A stretch of DNA of 64,000 nt from Metridium senile (GCA_949775045.1 OX459098.1:15547207-15611206); one strand, 5' to 3'; shown: positions 48,864 to 60,362, counted from the first letter of the stretch. Numbers and translations are program-made. Notes: generated by a model from the sequence alone, not told the origin.

Positions 48864-49384
48864 AGGGCTACAAATTACACTGTTGGTTCAGTATATGGCA
48901 ATATTACAGTATCCACAGGGCACTATGATAGACTGAAATTACAACAACACTAGTTGTTCAGGGGAAAAATGTGAAAATTATTCAATGTTTTATGACAATG
49001 ACTTTTTATGACTCAAGAATTTTATGACAAACTTGAAGGGAAAACTTGAATGAAAGAGAAAAGTAAAATACAATTCCAAGTCATGCATTATTGCAAACAT
49101 AGAAATTATACAACTGGCAAACAGAGGACAAAGAAACTAAAATGTAGACAAGCTTTGAGAAATCTTTAATGGAATTAGTCTTTTTAGAAAAGGACACTGT
49201 GACACTAAGATGAAAAGCATGGTGTGACAAATTAAATGAACTCCTACAGAAAAGTTAATTTAATTATAAATTATTGTATATGATAATAATGATATACAAT
49301 TATTGTTTTCACAAGTTTTGTCCAAAAGATCTTTGAAAACATATGTACATATAATGTCAGTTTGTACTGAAAATCTCTTAAATA

Positions 49385-49625
49385 TGCAGTAGGTAATATA
49401 ATGAAATTTGTAACACCGTAAAAATGTTAACTTTACTGATGTTTCGAGCCTTAGCCCTTTGTTGCCTCATTGCTTTAGCATTTTTTTTTTACTCCGACAA
49501 AGGGCTAAAGCTTGAAACATCTGTAAAATTAACATTTTTTACAGTGTTGCAAATTTCATTTTATTATTACGTATAGTTTATATCAAGCACAGGCGCAGCC
49601 TGTACTAGTTTACTCGCTAGTTTCC
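49385..49625. repeat. Dispersed repeat with TAGGTAATATAATGAAATTT arms (copy 2)
   Basis: Long imperfect palindrome with GAAATTTGTAACACCGTAAA and complement, enclosing GCCTTAGCCCTTTGT and ACAAAGGGCTAAAGCTTGAA. The right flank (GCGCAGCCTGTACTAG, CTAGTTTCCA) is shared with 13265-13325. The GGGCTAAGGCTCGAAACATC-type block is hammerhead-like. Confidence 0.6.
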
Positions 49626-49646
49626 AATATGCAGTAAGGCACTATA

Positions 49647-49786
49647 CACTTAATGACTGGTCCCGAGGAAAACAGTTAGTTTTGTTTCCCGAGAATCACA
49701 ATGTTTCCCGGGCTCTGGCCGAGGGAAACATTGAGATTTGAGGGAAACAAAACTACCTGGTTTCCCAAGGGATCAGTCATTAAGCG
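49647..49786. mobile_element. Foldback element, CTTAATGACTGGTCCCGAGG termini
   Basis: 140 bp; arms CTTAATGACTGGTCCCGAGG and GTTTTGTTTCCC with complement. No coding sequence. Probable MITE. Confidence 0.6.
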
Positions 49787-49953
49787 TTTTGTTATATAGC
49801 TAATCATTTTAGACAAGTGAATTAAGAAAATTTGAATTTTTTCACATGCGCTGGGCACTTGTATCCCGGTCGGGATACAGTTAGATTTAACTAGTATCAC
49901 GTGAGCATCTATCAACCAATGAGAATGCTTGTTATATAGTCAAAATGATTAGC

Positions 49954-50099
49954 TAGAGTACAAACACTAAAAGTGTGCAATACTTTGTACTATTTACCAC
50001 TAAATAGTGTTGATTAAACAATAGAGAACAAAAGAATTTGCATAATTTAGCAGTATTTAGTGGTATTTATGTTGCACACTTTTAGTGTTTGTACTCTAT
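49954..50099. mobile_element. Foldback element, TAGAGTACAAACACTAAAAG termini
   Basis: 146 bp; arms TAGAGTACAAACACTAAAAG and complement; interior AT-rich. Flanking TA suggests a TA target site. Confidence 0.6.
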
Positions 50100-51333
50100 A
50101 TAACTAAACCAATTAATCACATATTTTTACATAATCAATAATGACTCTACATCGATTAAATGATGAAAATTTAAGGGAGAAAAATATTTATACCTGATGA
50201 TGGTTTCAGTACGAAACATAGTTCTTTTTCTCCCTTTAACTTCCACCATTTTTACATAAATCTTGATAAATTTACATGTACATATATTGTTCACAATAAT
50301 TATTACGTAAATTGGTCATTGGCTAAGCTTGGCTATTGTATAATCTCAACTTAAACTTACTATTATTGCCCAGCTTTCTTGCATTTTTACTTCAATGATT
50401 TTAAGTTATCATTATTTTAAGAATGCAGGGGATATTTAGGGCTCCTTTTTATTCATTGAAGGTTTTAAACTACTCTTTTTTAGCAATTCATTGAATTATT
50501 ATTATTTATAATGAGTTCATTTAATGTAGTTTTAAACATTTCATTCTAGTTTTTTAGAATTAAAAACAATTCACTGCCTTCACTACCCCTCACAGGAAAA
50601 TCTTTTTTCCTGTATATGAAATCATTCCAATACAGTTAGTCGCCAAAAAACTAACAAACAGGGACGGGAAAATCATGGCAATTTCTTTATATCAGACAAA
50701 TAAAGGCTTTTACATTGTCCTTGACTTGTAATGAAATGTGTTTTTTTTTTTAAATAAGTAAAAATCTGTTAAATCTATCTACCCACAATCCTTTTCAGTC
50801 TCAGCTTTTATGTGACTAATTTTATTGTGAAACTCTTGCCCATATAGGTGAGCGTAGTGTCTAGAAGTGTTGGTATTGTGATGCTAATTTGCCAACCATT
50901 TTAACAATATAATTTTTAATTTTCTTTGTTCTAATAACAATGGTTGGTTGGTTGGCAAACTCATAACAAAATACGTCCACCTATAAATGAGTAACTGAAT
51001 GCATCGATTTACTCAGTTATTTGAGTTACCACTACTCAGTCGTTTTTGCAGTGAGTAGCTGTGGATGAATCGATTTACTCAGTTATTTTAGTAACCACTA
51101 CTCATTCGTTTTTGCAGTGAGTAACTGGATTCGTCGATGCTCAGCAACCACTACTCAGTAATATTTTCAGTGAGCTTCAAGGGATGAATTATGAATAACA
51201 TTTTATGAAGGCATTGTGAATATTATCATAGTTCCACTCTATCAATAACTCATATAATCAATATCATTTTAATCTCGTATTAAACACATTGAAGTGACAG
51301 TTAATTTTGATGACTAGATTTTCGTTTTTCAGT

Positions 51334-51563
51334 TAGGGGTGGACCATTTGACTTTGGGGGGGGGGGGGGGGGTGGTTGATTTGGTCCGTGCAGGAAATTT
51401 TTTTTTGCCCGCTTCCATATGAGCACGAAATTTATTTCATAGAAATGCGAAGATTTGAGTGGCGATTTTGGCTTGCAGTTAACTTTTTTCGGTACTTCGG
51501 GCCGGAAATTGTTTTTCAAAATCACCCCTCCCCCCCTCCCAAAAGCCAAATGGTCCACCCCTT
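51334..51563. mobile_element. Foldback element with poly-G/poly-C arms
   Basis: 230 bp; TAGGGGTGGACCATTTGACT and complement, followed in each arm by G- or C-rich runs. Probable MITE. Confidence 0.55.
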
Positions 51564-52403
51564 ATTTGTTTATCACAACTACAAAACAAAAATGGAAATT
51601 ATCCTTTAATTCTTTATCTTTTTGCACTTGGTCACTGATGAACAAGTTAAGATTATTTTCACATTGACTTTCCATATTTATAAAAGCGGACACACGATGC
51701 GATTTCTCGCTCGTCAAATACAGTGTTGCAAAAAGTGGCAACGCATTTTTTCGTAGCTTTTTGCGCCTGAAATCAGCATACTGAGGGGAGAGGAACCGAA
51801 CAGTTCTAAGTAGAATGAAAAAAGACACAACCCATACTGTAATCCGGAGATGGAAGAAATCAATAGAAAGGACAAATGTCTAGAATAATTAGAGAGATTG
51901 GAGAAAACTAAGGTATGACTTTGATGGTTTGCAAGCATTCCCTACCCTGGTTCCAGAGGGACTTATTTTCTTTTATAGGGAATAATACGAGTCGTGAAGC
52001 GACGAGCTATTGAGTCGCGAAGCGACGATGATACTCTAACAAACAAACAAAAAATACAAAATAGTCCTCGAAACTACTTTAAATCGTAAAAAATCCTCAA
52101 ACCTCTGGCATGCTGGGTGAGTAACCATTCCCAGGAGAGCAAATTGAACAAAAGTACCACCAGTCACGGTGATGGCTGTATTTTGTCAAGACCACCAGAA
52201 TGGCTGCCGTTTCTTTTGTTCAATTTACTCTCATGGGAATGCTTGCAATCTAAGAACAGGGAAAATAACATTTCAATGTGTATTCCTCTTCCCTCTATAC
52301 AACAGCGCACGTTTCAATCTAGTTTTGCGGAGTTGGTTTTGCGACGTCGTACGAAAAATTGAATCGTGTGTCCGCACACTTACATGATACTATTTTATCA
52401 GAA

Positions 52404-52705
52404 CACTTTCATGTTATGTAGCACCGCTGTTCTATTTGACAAAAGGCGCATTTGTACAGGGATAGCCTCAATTCAGAGTAAATTCAAATGTGTTTTCTAT
52501 TATTAAGCGGTATATTTTTTTCGTGCTTTGCTTGGAATTGTGTATATTTTCACAACAAATCCAGACTCGGCCTGTAGTCTCCCTCGCAGCCGTTTTTAGT
52601 GTCGGGCTTCCTGTGTCCCTCCCCCGACACTAAAAACGGCTGCGAGAGAGACTTGTGCAAATGCGCCTTTTGTTAAATACAGCGGTGATAGATAACATGA
52701 AAGTG
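52404..52705. mobile_element. Foldback element touching the stop codon of the RNF41-like gene
   Basis: About 300 bp; outer arms CACTTTCATGTTATGTAG / ATAACATGAAAGTG and CAAAAGGCGCATTTGTAC / GCAAATGCGCCTTTTG, inner arms TCGCAGCCGTTTTTAGTGTC. It ends 5 bp from the stop codon, so it would form the start of that gene's 3' UTR as a long hairpin. Its inner loop contains GGGCTTCCTGTG. Confidence 0.6.
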
Positions 52706-52710
52706 GAGCA

Positions 52711-53610
52711 TTAGCGGATGAGTCTCTGTCTTGCCAAGTTTGTAAGCCAACAGTTGAAATTACTCCGTTGGTTTTCCGTGAACCAGTTACTGGCAAACGA
52801 CGTAGCTAGAAGCATATGAACATCTTGCGTGTAACTGGCGTAGCTATGGTAGTAATCATGGCAACGTTTAATAGCATTAAAAATGCGATTACGGTCTATG
52901 TAATACGGCTTGTTTAGAAGGAATTTAGATATGATACTACTAAGAAGGGATATACTTGATGGGGAGTAGCCATAGGAGTAGTCAGGGTCCCAATCCGTGT
53001 CCAACTCTTCCACTTCATTCTCCACTTGCATTCGAAGTTTCATTCTCTTTAGCTGAAGACCAACTCTTGAGACCTCGTGTTCAGATTCTATCAATTTAGA
53101 TTTTGTATTCTCCAGGTCAACTTTGAGCTCAGCGATTTGGGTATAGAGGCTGTCTGTGGATGTGTTACTGTTCATTTCACCTCTAGCTTTGGCAGCAAGC
53201 GCTTGAAGAACTCCACAGTTCCTTTGGTGCAGCATCAAATCAAGCCTCATCACATCCTCATTGCATGCTTTACATTCAACTACAGTGTAGGGGCACTGCT
53301 CCAAATGGAGTTCAAGTTTCTCTAGCTTTAAGATCATTTCACAGCCGTTGTCGTTGTTTTCACAACGGACTAGGAGCCCGTCTACGACTCCTCTTAGAGC
53401 ATGAATGGGAATGAGATCCACTTTTAAAACATGAGCGCGACAGCTCGGACATGAGTGAGTCTGTGGCCTTTCTAGCCATGTATCCAAGCATTCTTCACAA
53501 TACGAATGTCCGCAGATTGTAGTCACAGGTTTTTCTAGTACTCCAACACATATGCTGCATATTAAATTGGGATCGACTTTCCCCACGAATTTGTGAAGAC
53601 CATACCCCAT
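52711..53610 (-). CDS. RING/TRAF-type zinc finger protein, RNF41 (Nrdp1)-like
   Basis: 299 residues in one exon. It starts MGYGLHKFVGKVDPNLICSI, matching the opening style of Nrdp1/RNF41 (MGY..xxF.G.VD..LIC.IC). The RING is C3HC4: C18, C21, C33, H35, C38, C41, C54, C57. Two TRAF/SIAH-like zinc modules follow: C83, C90, H102, C106 and C113, C116, H128, C132. A coiled coil is likely at 155-205 (AELKVDLENTKSKLIESEHE). The C-terminal third (YSPSSISLLSSIISKFLLNK, Tyr-rich, ending LARQRLIR) does not resemble the USP8-binding Nrdp1 C-terminus. Expected to be an E3 ubiquitin ligase with an unknown substrate. The family members I recall usually have introns, so a retrocopy or lineage-specific expansion is possible. 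Confidence 0.8.
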   Translation of the reverse strand: MGYGLHKFVGKVDPNLICSICVGVLEKPVTTICGHSYCEECLDTWLERPQTHSCPSCRAHVLKVDLIPIHALRGVVDGLLVRCENNDNGCEMILKLEKLELHLEQCPYTVVECKACNEDVMRLDLMLHQRNCGVLQALAAKARGEMNSNTSTDSLYTQIAELKVDLENTKSKLIESEHEVSRVGLQLKRMKLRMQVENEVEELDTDWDPDYSYGYSPSSISLLSSIISKFLLNKPYYIDRNRIFNAIKRCHDYYHSYASYTQDVHMLLATSFASNWFTENQRSNFNCWLTNLARQRLIR

Positions 53611-55870
53611 CTTTCCAAGTCTCTCTCTCTTCCACTGAATCGTGTGGTTTTAAACCCAAGGACAATTTACCCTGTTCTTCTCGAAGTCCTTGCGAGGTTC
53701 AGTGTTTTGAAGAAGTTTCGGATGTCAGTAGCGATCAGCTGGCCACGTCAACAATGAATGGAACAACCGACAAAAGAACACTATTAAATTTGCATAACGA
53801 AAATCAAACTTTAGCGCGCGCTAACATGTCAATTCGACAGATGAGTCAACAAGAGAAAATATGGATTTTTATTCTCAAATAAGACAGGATTTTAAGAAAA
53901 TAGATATTGTTTCGAATTATTTTTAAGTTTTGATTTTAAAAAGTGGTATTAATTGGATGATAAAACTATTATTTAGCATTGTTTAATAAGAAGGAAATGG
54001 AATTCATACAACAAAAAAACAGTGGCGTTTCTTTGTTCTCGCTGTAAAAAAGCCAAAATTTGTATTCATGAATAATAAAAACACTGCTTAGTTTTATCCG
54101 ATAAATAAATAAAGCTCTTTTCGGTTTTAAAGTCATACGATTTGGACTAACTGCTAGCTTGTAGGATTTAAAATTCTTTTGTTAAAAGAGCGTGTTTTTT
54201 TTTATAATTTAAAATTAAAATTAACAATGTCATTTTGGCTTATATTCATTTTAATCTCAAATACTTTCTTTTTTGGAATTATGTATTTAAACCAATTTAT
54301 GTTCCTTTGTTTTTGGAATTGATAGTCAATTAAAATGGTAAACCATTGGGAACAGTTTATAATGAGGAGAAATGATATTTTATTGCTTTTCACGTGAAAT
54401 ATTTATATCGATACATATAGACACGTGAATATAATCGGTTTAATGTAGATATTTATAGCTAGAGAATTATAAAGCGGTTCAATTTATTTATGTGTAAATT
54501 ATTGTTTGAAACAAAACGTATTTCTATTTGAAAGACGAAAGATAGCGAATAAAGGCACTGAGTAATTTAAAGAAAAGAAAAACTGAGAAGGAAGGTTTTC
54601 ATGAACAATTAAATTTACAAAAATGAATGAAAGATGCCAAATAAATGAGGAAGAAAAGAAAAAGGAAAGACTTAAAAATAAACACGACAAAAGAAAGGAA
54701 AAGCGAGAAAGAATGACAAAGGAGAATAGATAAAAAACAGTGAGAATGAAAGGTAAAGTGAACTCAGAGAACGCAAGGAAAGCTAAAACTATAGAATTCA
54801 ATAATTCAAAATGTTTATGTCAACACAACAAGTTTTTTCAGGAGGAGCCAACGGGAGTGTTCTTTAAAAAAACTGTTCTTATAAGAGTAAGTTCCTGGGA
54901 ATTAAATTCTGTACCTTGACTATTCTACGCTCTCACGTTTTTCATTATATACATCCTGTCATTCTGAAATTACCTGGAAAACGTAAATTTTCGGGTAGCC
55001 CCGTTTCTCGTACCAATCTCAAACACTGATGTTTTGTTTATAATTATAAAACAAAACTTAAACAACCATTCATTTGTTGTTGTTTTTCTTTCTTTTTTTT
55101 GGTTCTAAAAAAAATATTTTCCTGGGAAACATTCTTGGGCCAACCCAAACGTTTCCTGGGACTCAAATTGACTCATATCTGGCTGGGATGTAAGAACAGT
55201 TATAATTGTCCCAGCTGACCGTTGGCTCCTCCTATTTTTTTGTGTGAGATCGTTGAGTTATATAATGTAGTACTTGAGATTGACTGACAGAGCCAACTAA
55301 AACTAAAATAGAATAATAAAACTACAGAATTCAATATTTTAAAATGTTTATGTCAACACTACAAAGTTTTTTTGTGTGAGATCGTTGAGTTATACAATGT
55401 AGTACTTGAGATTGACTGACAGAGCCAACTAAAACTAAAATAGAATAATTAAAAACAAATAAATAATAACACTTAATACTTGGGTTTATTCCCTCCAACA
55501 AGATGAGCTACACGAAGTCTTTTCTGATCCAAACTAAAGCGGAAATAACAAAGTAAAAACAAATGGTGTTTGGAGTACAAAATGCGCTCCAATATATAAT
55601 ATATAGTACACATATCATAAAGTAAAGAATAGACTTAAAGATCAAACAATCAAACAAAATAATAAGATACAGTTTGTCCAAAGCTTTTAAAAATCCAAAT
55701 ACGCTATGTAAAAATTTAAAACGAAAAATGGCGCGCAAATGGAAAAATGAGCGCGCGTGCCTGTAGACCGAGAAAGATTTTGCGCGCGCAAATAACGACG
55801 TCAAAGTTTGACGGTTAAACTTTCGCAAACAATTAAAACTCAACAACAGCACTAAATGAAAATTTGAACA
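53611..55870. other. Intergenic DNA between RNF41-like and REEP genes
   Basis: The two genes are divergently oriented about 2.3 kb apart. No gene recognised. 54841-55233 is a foldback. Two direct copies of an ~85-bp block (GTGTGAGATCGTTGAGTTAT ... AGCCAACTAAAACTAAAATA) lie at 55240-55315 and 55373-55448. The last 150 bp before the REEP start are CpG-rich (GCGCGC repeats, ACGACGTCAAAG at 55795) and probably the promoter. Confidence 0.55.
54841..55233. mobile_element. Foldback element, AGGAGGAGCCAACGG termini
   Basis: About 390 bp, ends AGGAGGAGCCAACGG and CCGTTGGCTCCTCCT, subterminal TTCCTGGGA/TCCCAGC blocks. No coding sequence. Confidence 0.55.
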
Positions 55871-56563
55871 ATGAAGCACTTGCGCGATTTTAGCAGCAAG
55901 ATCTTTAAGAACTTGGATAGTATTGAACCTCCTGAAACTCCAACAACAGCTACAACAAGTGCAACGACCCACAATGAAGTTCGTCTTTCATCTCTTCTGG
56001 AAGAACTGGACAGCTTATTGGCGCATAAAAACGTCTTTACTGACTTGTTAAAAAAGGTAGAACGCTCTACTACCATCACAAGCCGTGTACAGGTTCTTGC
56101 CGTGGTTATTCTTGTTCTTTTTTATCTCGTACAAGTCTATACAGCAGCTTTGCTATGTAATATTTTAACGCTACTTTTACCAATGTTTGCGTCGATAACT
56201 GCCATCGAAAATCCCGGTTTTGAAAGCGATACCAAATGGCTAATGTACTGGGTGGTTTTCTCGTGTGTCAACTTCCTAGAGATGTTTATATCTTGGATCC
56301 CAAGTTATAACTTGGTCAAGTTCTTGGTTCTAGCTTGGTGTATGGCTCCAGGAAGGTTCAATGGATCAGGATTTATGTACTTTAAGTTCATTAGGCCGTT
56401 ATTCTTGAAGCATAGGCAGTATGTGAATGGAGTGATCTCTATTGCTGCTAAGAGAGTAACCCAAGCTGCGGATAACAACATTGATGATTTTTTGATTGCA
56501 AGAACAAGCAATTTATTACAAGCAACTGGGAGCCTTAACGAAGTCCAAAAGAAAGACGACTAA
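55871..56563 (+). CDS. REEP5/6-type ER membrane-shaping protein (TB2/DP1/HVA22 family)
   Basis: 230 residues in one exon; the start MKHLRDFSSK is the first ATG after a CpG-rich leader. After a polar N-terminus (1-45), the REEP5/6 opening LDSLLAHKNVFTDLLKKVE appears at 47-64. Hydrophobic hairpin segments lie at about 73-96 (VQVLAVVILVLFYLVQVY) and 97-111, then 122-143 (TKWLMYWVVFSCVNFLEMF) and 146-159. The family signatures AIENP, D.KWLMYWVV, SW.PSYNLVKF, LAWCMAP and FIRPLFLKH are present, followed by an amphipathic C-terminal helix. These proteins insert as wedges into tubular endoplasmic reticulum and assist trafficking. The 45-residue N-terminal extension is longer than in vertebrate REEP5. 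AATAAA lies at about 56798. Confidence 0.88.
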   Translation: MKHLRDFSSKIFKNLDSIEPPETPTTATTSATTHNEVRLSSLLEELDSLLAHKNVFTDLLKKVERSTTITSRVQVLAVVILVLFYLVQVYTAALLCNILTLLLPMFASITAIENPGFESDTKWLMYWVVFSCVNFLEMFISWIPSYNLVKFLVLAWCMAPGRFNGSGFMYFKFIRPLFLKHRQYVNGVISIAAKRVTQAADNNIDDFLIARTSNLLQATGSLNEVQKKDD

Positions 56564-57056
56564 ATGGATTTTAAAACGTTACCTGCATGCTTGAATTATA
56601 TTTTGGTTCTGCATGCTTGAAATATATTTGTTCAAGTTTCCCTTTTTGGTTTTTAAACTGAATTCATTTGTAAACCGTTACAAGGAACTGTGAGCTCTCA
56701 TCATCACTAAGGCGAAAAGACGTCGACTAAAGTGGACATTTCATTTCAACCAATTAAGCTGTATTAAAGTTACATTTTTGATTTTTTAAATTTAAAAATA
56801 AAGTTTGTTGGCTCTGATTTGAAGAAAACTTAACTTGATGTGCACTACACTTACCTTTGTTTTGACAAGTTATTCAATAGGCTGCCTACATTTTGTCTCA
56901 ATTTTTCCTTAATGCTTTCGTATATTCATTTAATTACCTAGCAAATAAAACCAAAATAATGCGGTTTTTTTCTTTTTTTCTTTGACAATCTTTGTTTCTT
57001 TCATTTTTCTCAGGGTTTTTTTTTGCACTTGTTTTACTGTATTTTTGTCATCTATC
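56564..57056. other. Downstream flank of the REEP gene
   Basis: AT-rich 3' flank with a short direct repeat (TGCATGCTTGAA at 56586 and 56612) and an AATAAA signal; nothing else recognised. Confidence 0.5.
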
Positions 57057-57498
57057 CACAGGCAGCCCAACTATTCTCTTTGAGGATCTTTTTTAATGAC
57101 AATTAAGTTATTTTTAACCGCGCGCCGAGCGCCATATTGGAATAAAATCATTGAGCGCGCGGGTGGGGTTCCTGTGGTGTATTTGTTTGAAAGCTCGCGG
57201 ATGGGATTCCTGTGGCTTTTTGCAAGCAATTTTTTCGTCAAAGTCGCGCGGTGTTGAAGAGAGAGGTATTTTGATATCAAGATACTACTTTCTTCGATCT
57301 TTTTGTCGTATGTGCGATTCCGCGCGACCGAAAAAATTGCTTGCAAAAAGCCACAGGAATCCCATCCGCGAGCTTTCAAACAAACACACCACAGGAACCC
57401 CAACCGCGCGCTCAATATGTATTTCGATCGGCGCGCGGTTAAAAATAACTTTATTGTCATTAAAAAAATCCTCAAAGAGAATAGTTGGGCTGCCTGTG
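57057..57498. mobile_element. 442-bp foldback, CACAGGCAGCCCAACTAT termini, 7-bp target repeats
   Basis: Nearly perfect palindrome: outer arms CACAGGCAGCCCAACTATTC ... ACCGCGCGCCGAGCG and inner arms GCTCGCGGATGGGATTCCTG. ATCTATC at 57050-57056 and at 57499-57505 is a 7-bp direct repeat at the ends. Fragments of the same family make up 22100-22330 and 22868-22960. The termini share CACAGGNAGCCCA with the hAT-like element at 4234. Long overlapping frames inside it are palindrome artefacts. Confidence 0.75.
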
Positions 57499-57885
57499 AT
57501 CTATCTACTCGATCTGTGTTTGTTTGTTCCTTGTTTGTTTGTTCCTTTGTTGCGCAACGGTAGTGACGTGAATGACGCGCGCGCTCACGTTCGGAAATAT
57601 TATAGGATCTTGCGCGCGCCAAAATCCAAGACATCAGTTTCTATAGTAACTGACAGTGGTATGTGCATTTTCTTGTATCATTAAATCCTGCTCGAATCTG
57701 CGCAATAGCTCACAATGAACCTATATTTTTACCAGAATTTTGCCTTGACCGTGTTCGTGCCATGAGCCTTTCATATCAATCAATCAATTAATCAATCAAT
57801 AACTTTATTAAAGATCTCAGGTCTTCTAGCTTTACACTTGTGTAATACTTGTGTAATAAATCTGCTTTATACATTGCTCAGGCAC

Positions 57886-58400
57886 CGCGTGCGTTTTATG
57901 ATGTCTATATACATTGGCACTGCGTGCTTTTTACCTTGCGCTAGGAGAGAGGAGAGGAACAGACCGTTGAAGAGTAAGCAACACTGAAAACCATTTTTGT
58001 TATGCACTGGGAAGGAGTTTATGATGTCTATATACATTGGCACTGCGTGCTTTTTACCTTGCGCTAGGAGAGAGGAGAGGAACAGACCGTTGAAGAGTAA
58101 GCAACACTGAAAACCATTTTTGTTATGCACTGGGAAGGAGTTTATGATGTCTATATACATTGGCACTGCGTGCTTTTTACCTTGCGCTAGGAGAGAGGAG
58201 AGGAACAGACCGTTGAAGAGTAAGCAACACTGAAAACCATTTTTGTTATGCACTGGGAGTATATGATGTCTATATACATTGGCACTGCGTGCGTTTTACC
58301 TTGCGCTAGAAGAGGAGAGAGGAACAGTAAGGTGAAGAGATAGCACAACAGAATTGCTTTTTGTTCTTCACTGGGAGTATAAGATGTCTATGTGCATTGG
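57886..58400. repeat. 123-bp tandem repeat, three near-identical copies plus diverged copies
   Basis: Units start GATGTCTATATACATTGGCA and contain AGGAACAGACCGTTGAAGAG. Three copies (57897-58265) are almost identical, a fourth and fifth are diverged, and a further piece resumes after the ATT array at 58571-58660. 123 is a multiple of three, so the - strand frame stays open through the array; no coding evidence otherwise. Confidence 0.85.
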
Positions 58401-58454
58401 CACTCTATGGGGCAGATTGGAAAAAAGCTATGCTTTATTTGATACCCAATAAAG

Positions 58455-58571
<117 letters not shown>

Positions 58572-58805
58572 GTCTATGTCTATGTGCATTGGATTCCCGA
58601 GGATGCACTGCGTGCTTTTTACAACAACAAACCATTTTTGCTCAACACTGGGAGTATAAAGGCCCGGGCAAGCGGATTCAACATTTGCTTCAACATCCAT
58701 TTGATTTTGTTGAATGGCAATGTTTAAACGCTTTTTGTTATTTTCTTGAACAAGATGTACACAAACGTGATGCACATTAGCCAGGTCATGGTCGAATTCC
58801 ACCTT

Positions 58806-58998
58806 TAAGCGTTAACAAACAAAAAAGCTTGTGAAGTCCGGGAGAACTTTCACAAAGTGATATACCACCAGAAAGTCGTTGAACTGTAAAATGTAAATCA
58901 TGATGCATTACGAAATTAATTCATGGTGTTTCTGGTGGTATCACTTTGAGAAACTTCTCCCGGACTGCACAAACGGTTTTTTTTTTTGGTAACGCTTG
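58806..58998. mobile_element. Foldback element, AAGCGTTAAC termini
   Basis: 193 bp; arms AAGTCCGGGAGAACTTTC, AGTGATATACCACCAGAAA and complement. No target duplication identified. Confidence 0.6.
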
Positions 58999-59445
58999 TC
59001 ACATTCGACCATGTCAGTCCTCTACCTGTCGAGATGATTTACCATGCATTTACAGACTTCTTCACCAAAGAGGTAGGTACTCCTTAATAGCTCAGTAACA
59101 ACTCACTTATCTTTATAATTAATAGCTCAGTAATAGGCATTTTCCAAAACGAGTAAAGGACTGGGTACTAGTTTTCCTTATTAATGTAATTAAGACATGA
59201 ACCTCATAATATAAAAGAGCAGATCAAGATATGTAAGATTCCAGCCTTTGCTTCCCCCAATTTGTTTTAACAATTGGTAGTCGACATTCGTTTCCATGCC
59301 TTGTGTTGTGTCCATGCTCATATTTGTTATATGTTTTCACAAAAACAACTAATTCAATTGTTCTGTTTCGTGTTTACTTCTTCATGCCACCAATGATTGC
59401 AATTACGTCTTTTTGTTACTGTTGTTGTTGTTTGTAACAATCAAT

Positions 59446-59512
59446 GTATAGCGCTTAGAACAGATTTGTATTTGCGCTTTATAAATAAAAAATATTATTA
59501 TTATTATTATCA
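59446..59512 (+). repeat. LINE/SINE 3' tail
   Basis: GTATAGCGCTTAGAACAG and GCGCTTTATAAATAAAAAAT then (ATT)n, a typical invertebrate retroelement 3' end with trinucleotide tail. A second one is at 60685-60815. Confidence 0.55.
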
Positions 59513-59727
59513 GTAAAAGTTCTAGAATTCTATATTCATGAACATTTAATCGATCGGTTTACCAAATATTGCTTGGTGCAAACTCAAATGATGCACTGGT
59601 TGTTTGCAATAGTGAAGAGAGCTTGCTCGACGGTTATGACGTTTACAATACTCAGTTTTATTACAAGGTGGAACTTCAGACAAGTGCTCAAGTACTCAAG
59701 TGCTCAAATACATAAAAGCCCCTCCCT

Positions 59728-60000
59728 TTGTCCAAGTGGTAGGGGTGATCGGCGTACCTTTTAGGGTAAAATATTTCCTGTGCGTACCTTTTAGGGTCCT
59801 TTTCGGGTTCTTTTAGAGTTCTGGCTCAAAAATCAGTTACGCAACATGATTTCGTACCTGTAAGAGTCATTTTTACTCTGTTTTTGTTGCTTTGTTGGGG
59901 TGGAACTCGACAAGACTTTATCATATATTTTTATCTGTGCGTACCTTTTAGGGGTTCTTTTCAAAACTGCCTCCGCCGATCACCCCTACCACTTGGACAA
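59728..60000. mobile_element. MITE, TTGTCCAAGTGGTAGGGGTGATCGGCG termini
   Basis: About 272 bp; left end TTGTCCAAGTGGTAGGGGTG, right end the exact complement. The interior (GTGCGTACCTTTTAGGGTCC, CTGGCTCAAAAATCAGTTAC) recurs without clean ends at 17515-17780 and in part at 27575-27680. Confidence 0.7.
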
Positions 60001-60201
60001 TTTTAAAACTTTGTTCTTTTCCTTTATCAAACTGTTTAATAACGTATCCTGTTGATGATAAATGAAATTTGCCTTGTTACAGATTGAATCAAGTTTGTTT
60101 GAGAAACCGGCCGACATCGTCTTTAAGGTGAGATACAATCAACAATCGTTGATGTCTAATTGATTCTAATTATCTATCTATTATTGTAATTATATTGTAA
60201 T

Positions 60202-60362
60202 TAATGATGGTAATTGGACTGAGTGGAGTCCAATTCGGTCTGTAATCAAACGAGTGATTACAAAATTGGACGACCGCGTAGCGGGAGTCCGCTTTGTTTA
60301 TCACGAGTATGATTACAGACAGAATTGGACGACACAAAGTTTGATTACCAATTAATCATAAC
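60202..60362. repeat. Foldback around GAATTGGACGAC blocks
   Basis: ATTAATGATGGTAATTGGAC on the left and TTGATTACCAATTAATCAT on the right, with inner CAATTCGGTCTGTAATCA and complement. Degraded MITE. Confidence 0.5.

Larger units (their letters stand above)
48864..52403. other. Intergenic DNA between ZCCHC8 and the RNF41-like gene
   Basis: No gene recognised. It begins with a partial repeat of the ZCCHC8 end (ATATTACAGTATCCACAGGG at 48900, similar to coding sequence at 48770), a small local duplication. It also holds the repeats at 49385, 49647, 49954 and 51334. CGTTTTTGCAGTGAGTA tandem blocks are at 51010-51170. A dispersed repeat at 51945-52035 (CCAGAGGGACTTATTTTCTT) is also found at 27740. 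Confidence 0.6.

Noticed and set aside
50190..50230. CTGATGATGGTTTCAGTACGAAAC as another hammerhead-like motif
   Set aside because: CTGATGA and GAAAC are present but the segment between them does not form a convincing stem.
55508..55972. Minus-strand frame of 154 residues overlapping the REEP start
   Set aside because: Crosses the CpG-rich promoter and antisense of REEP coding sequence; no recognisable family and no codon bias.
57071..57684. Overlapping frames of 177-187 residues on both strands
   Set aside because: They arise from a near-perfect 442-bp palindrome, which forces similar frames on both strands.
57886..58265. Possible CRISPR-like array (regular 123-bp period)
   Set aside because: The units are near-identical over their whole length without spacers and the context is animal DNA; it is an ordinary tandem repeat.
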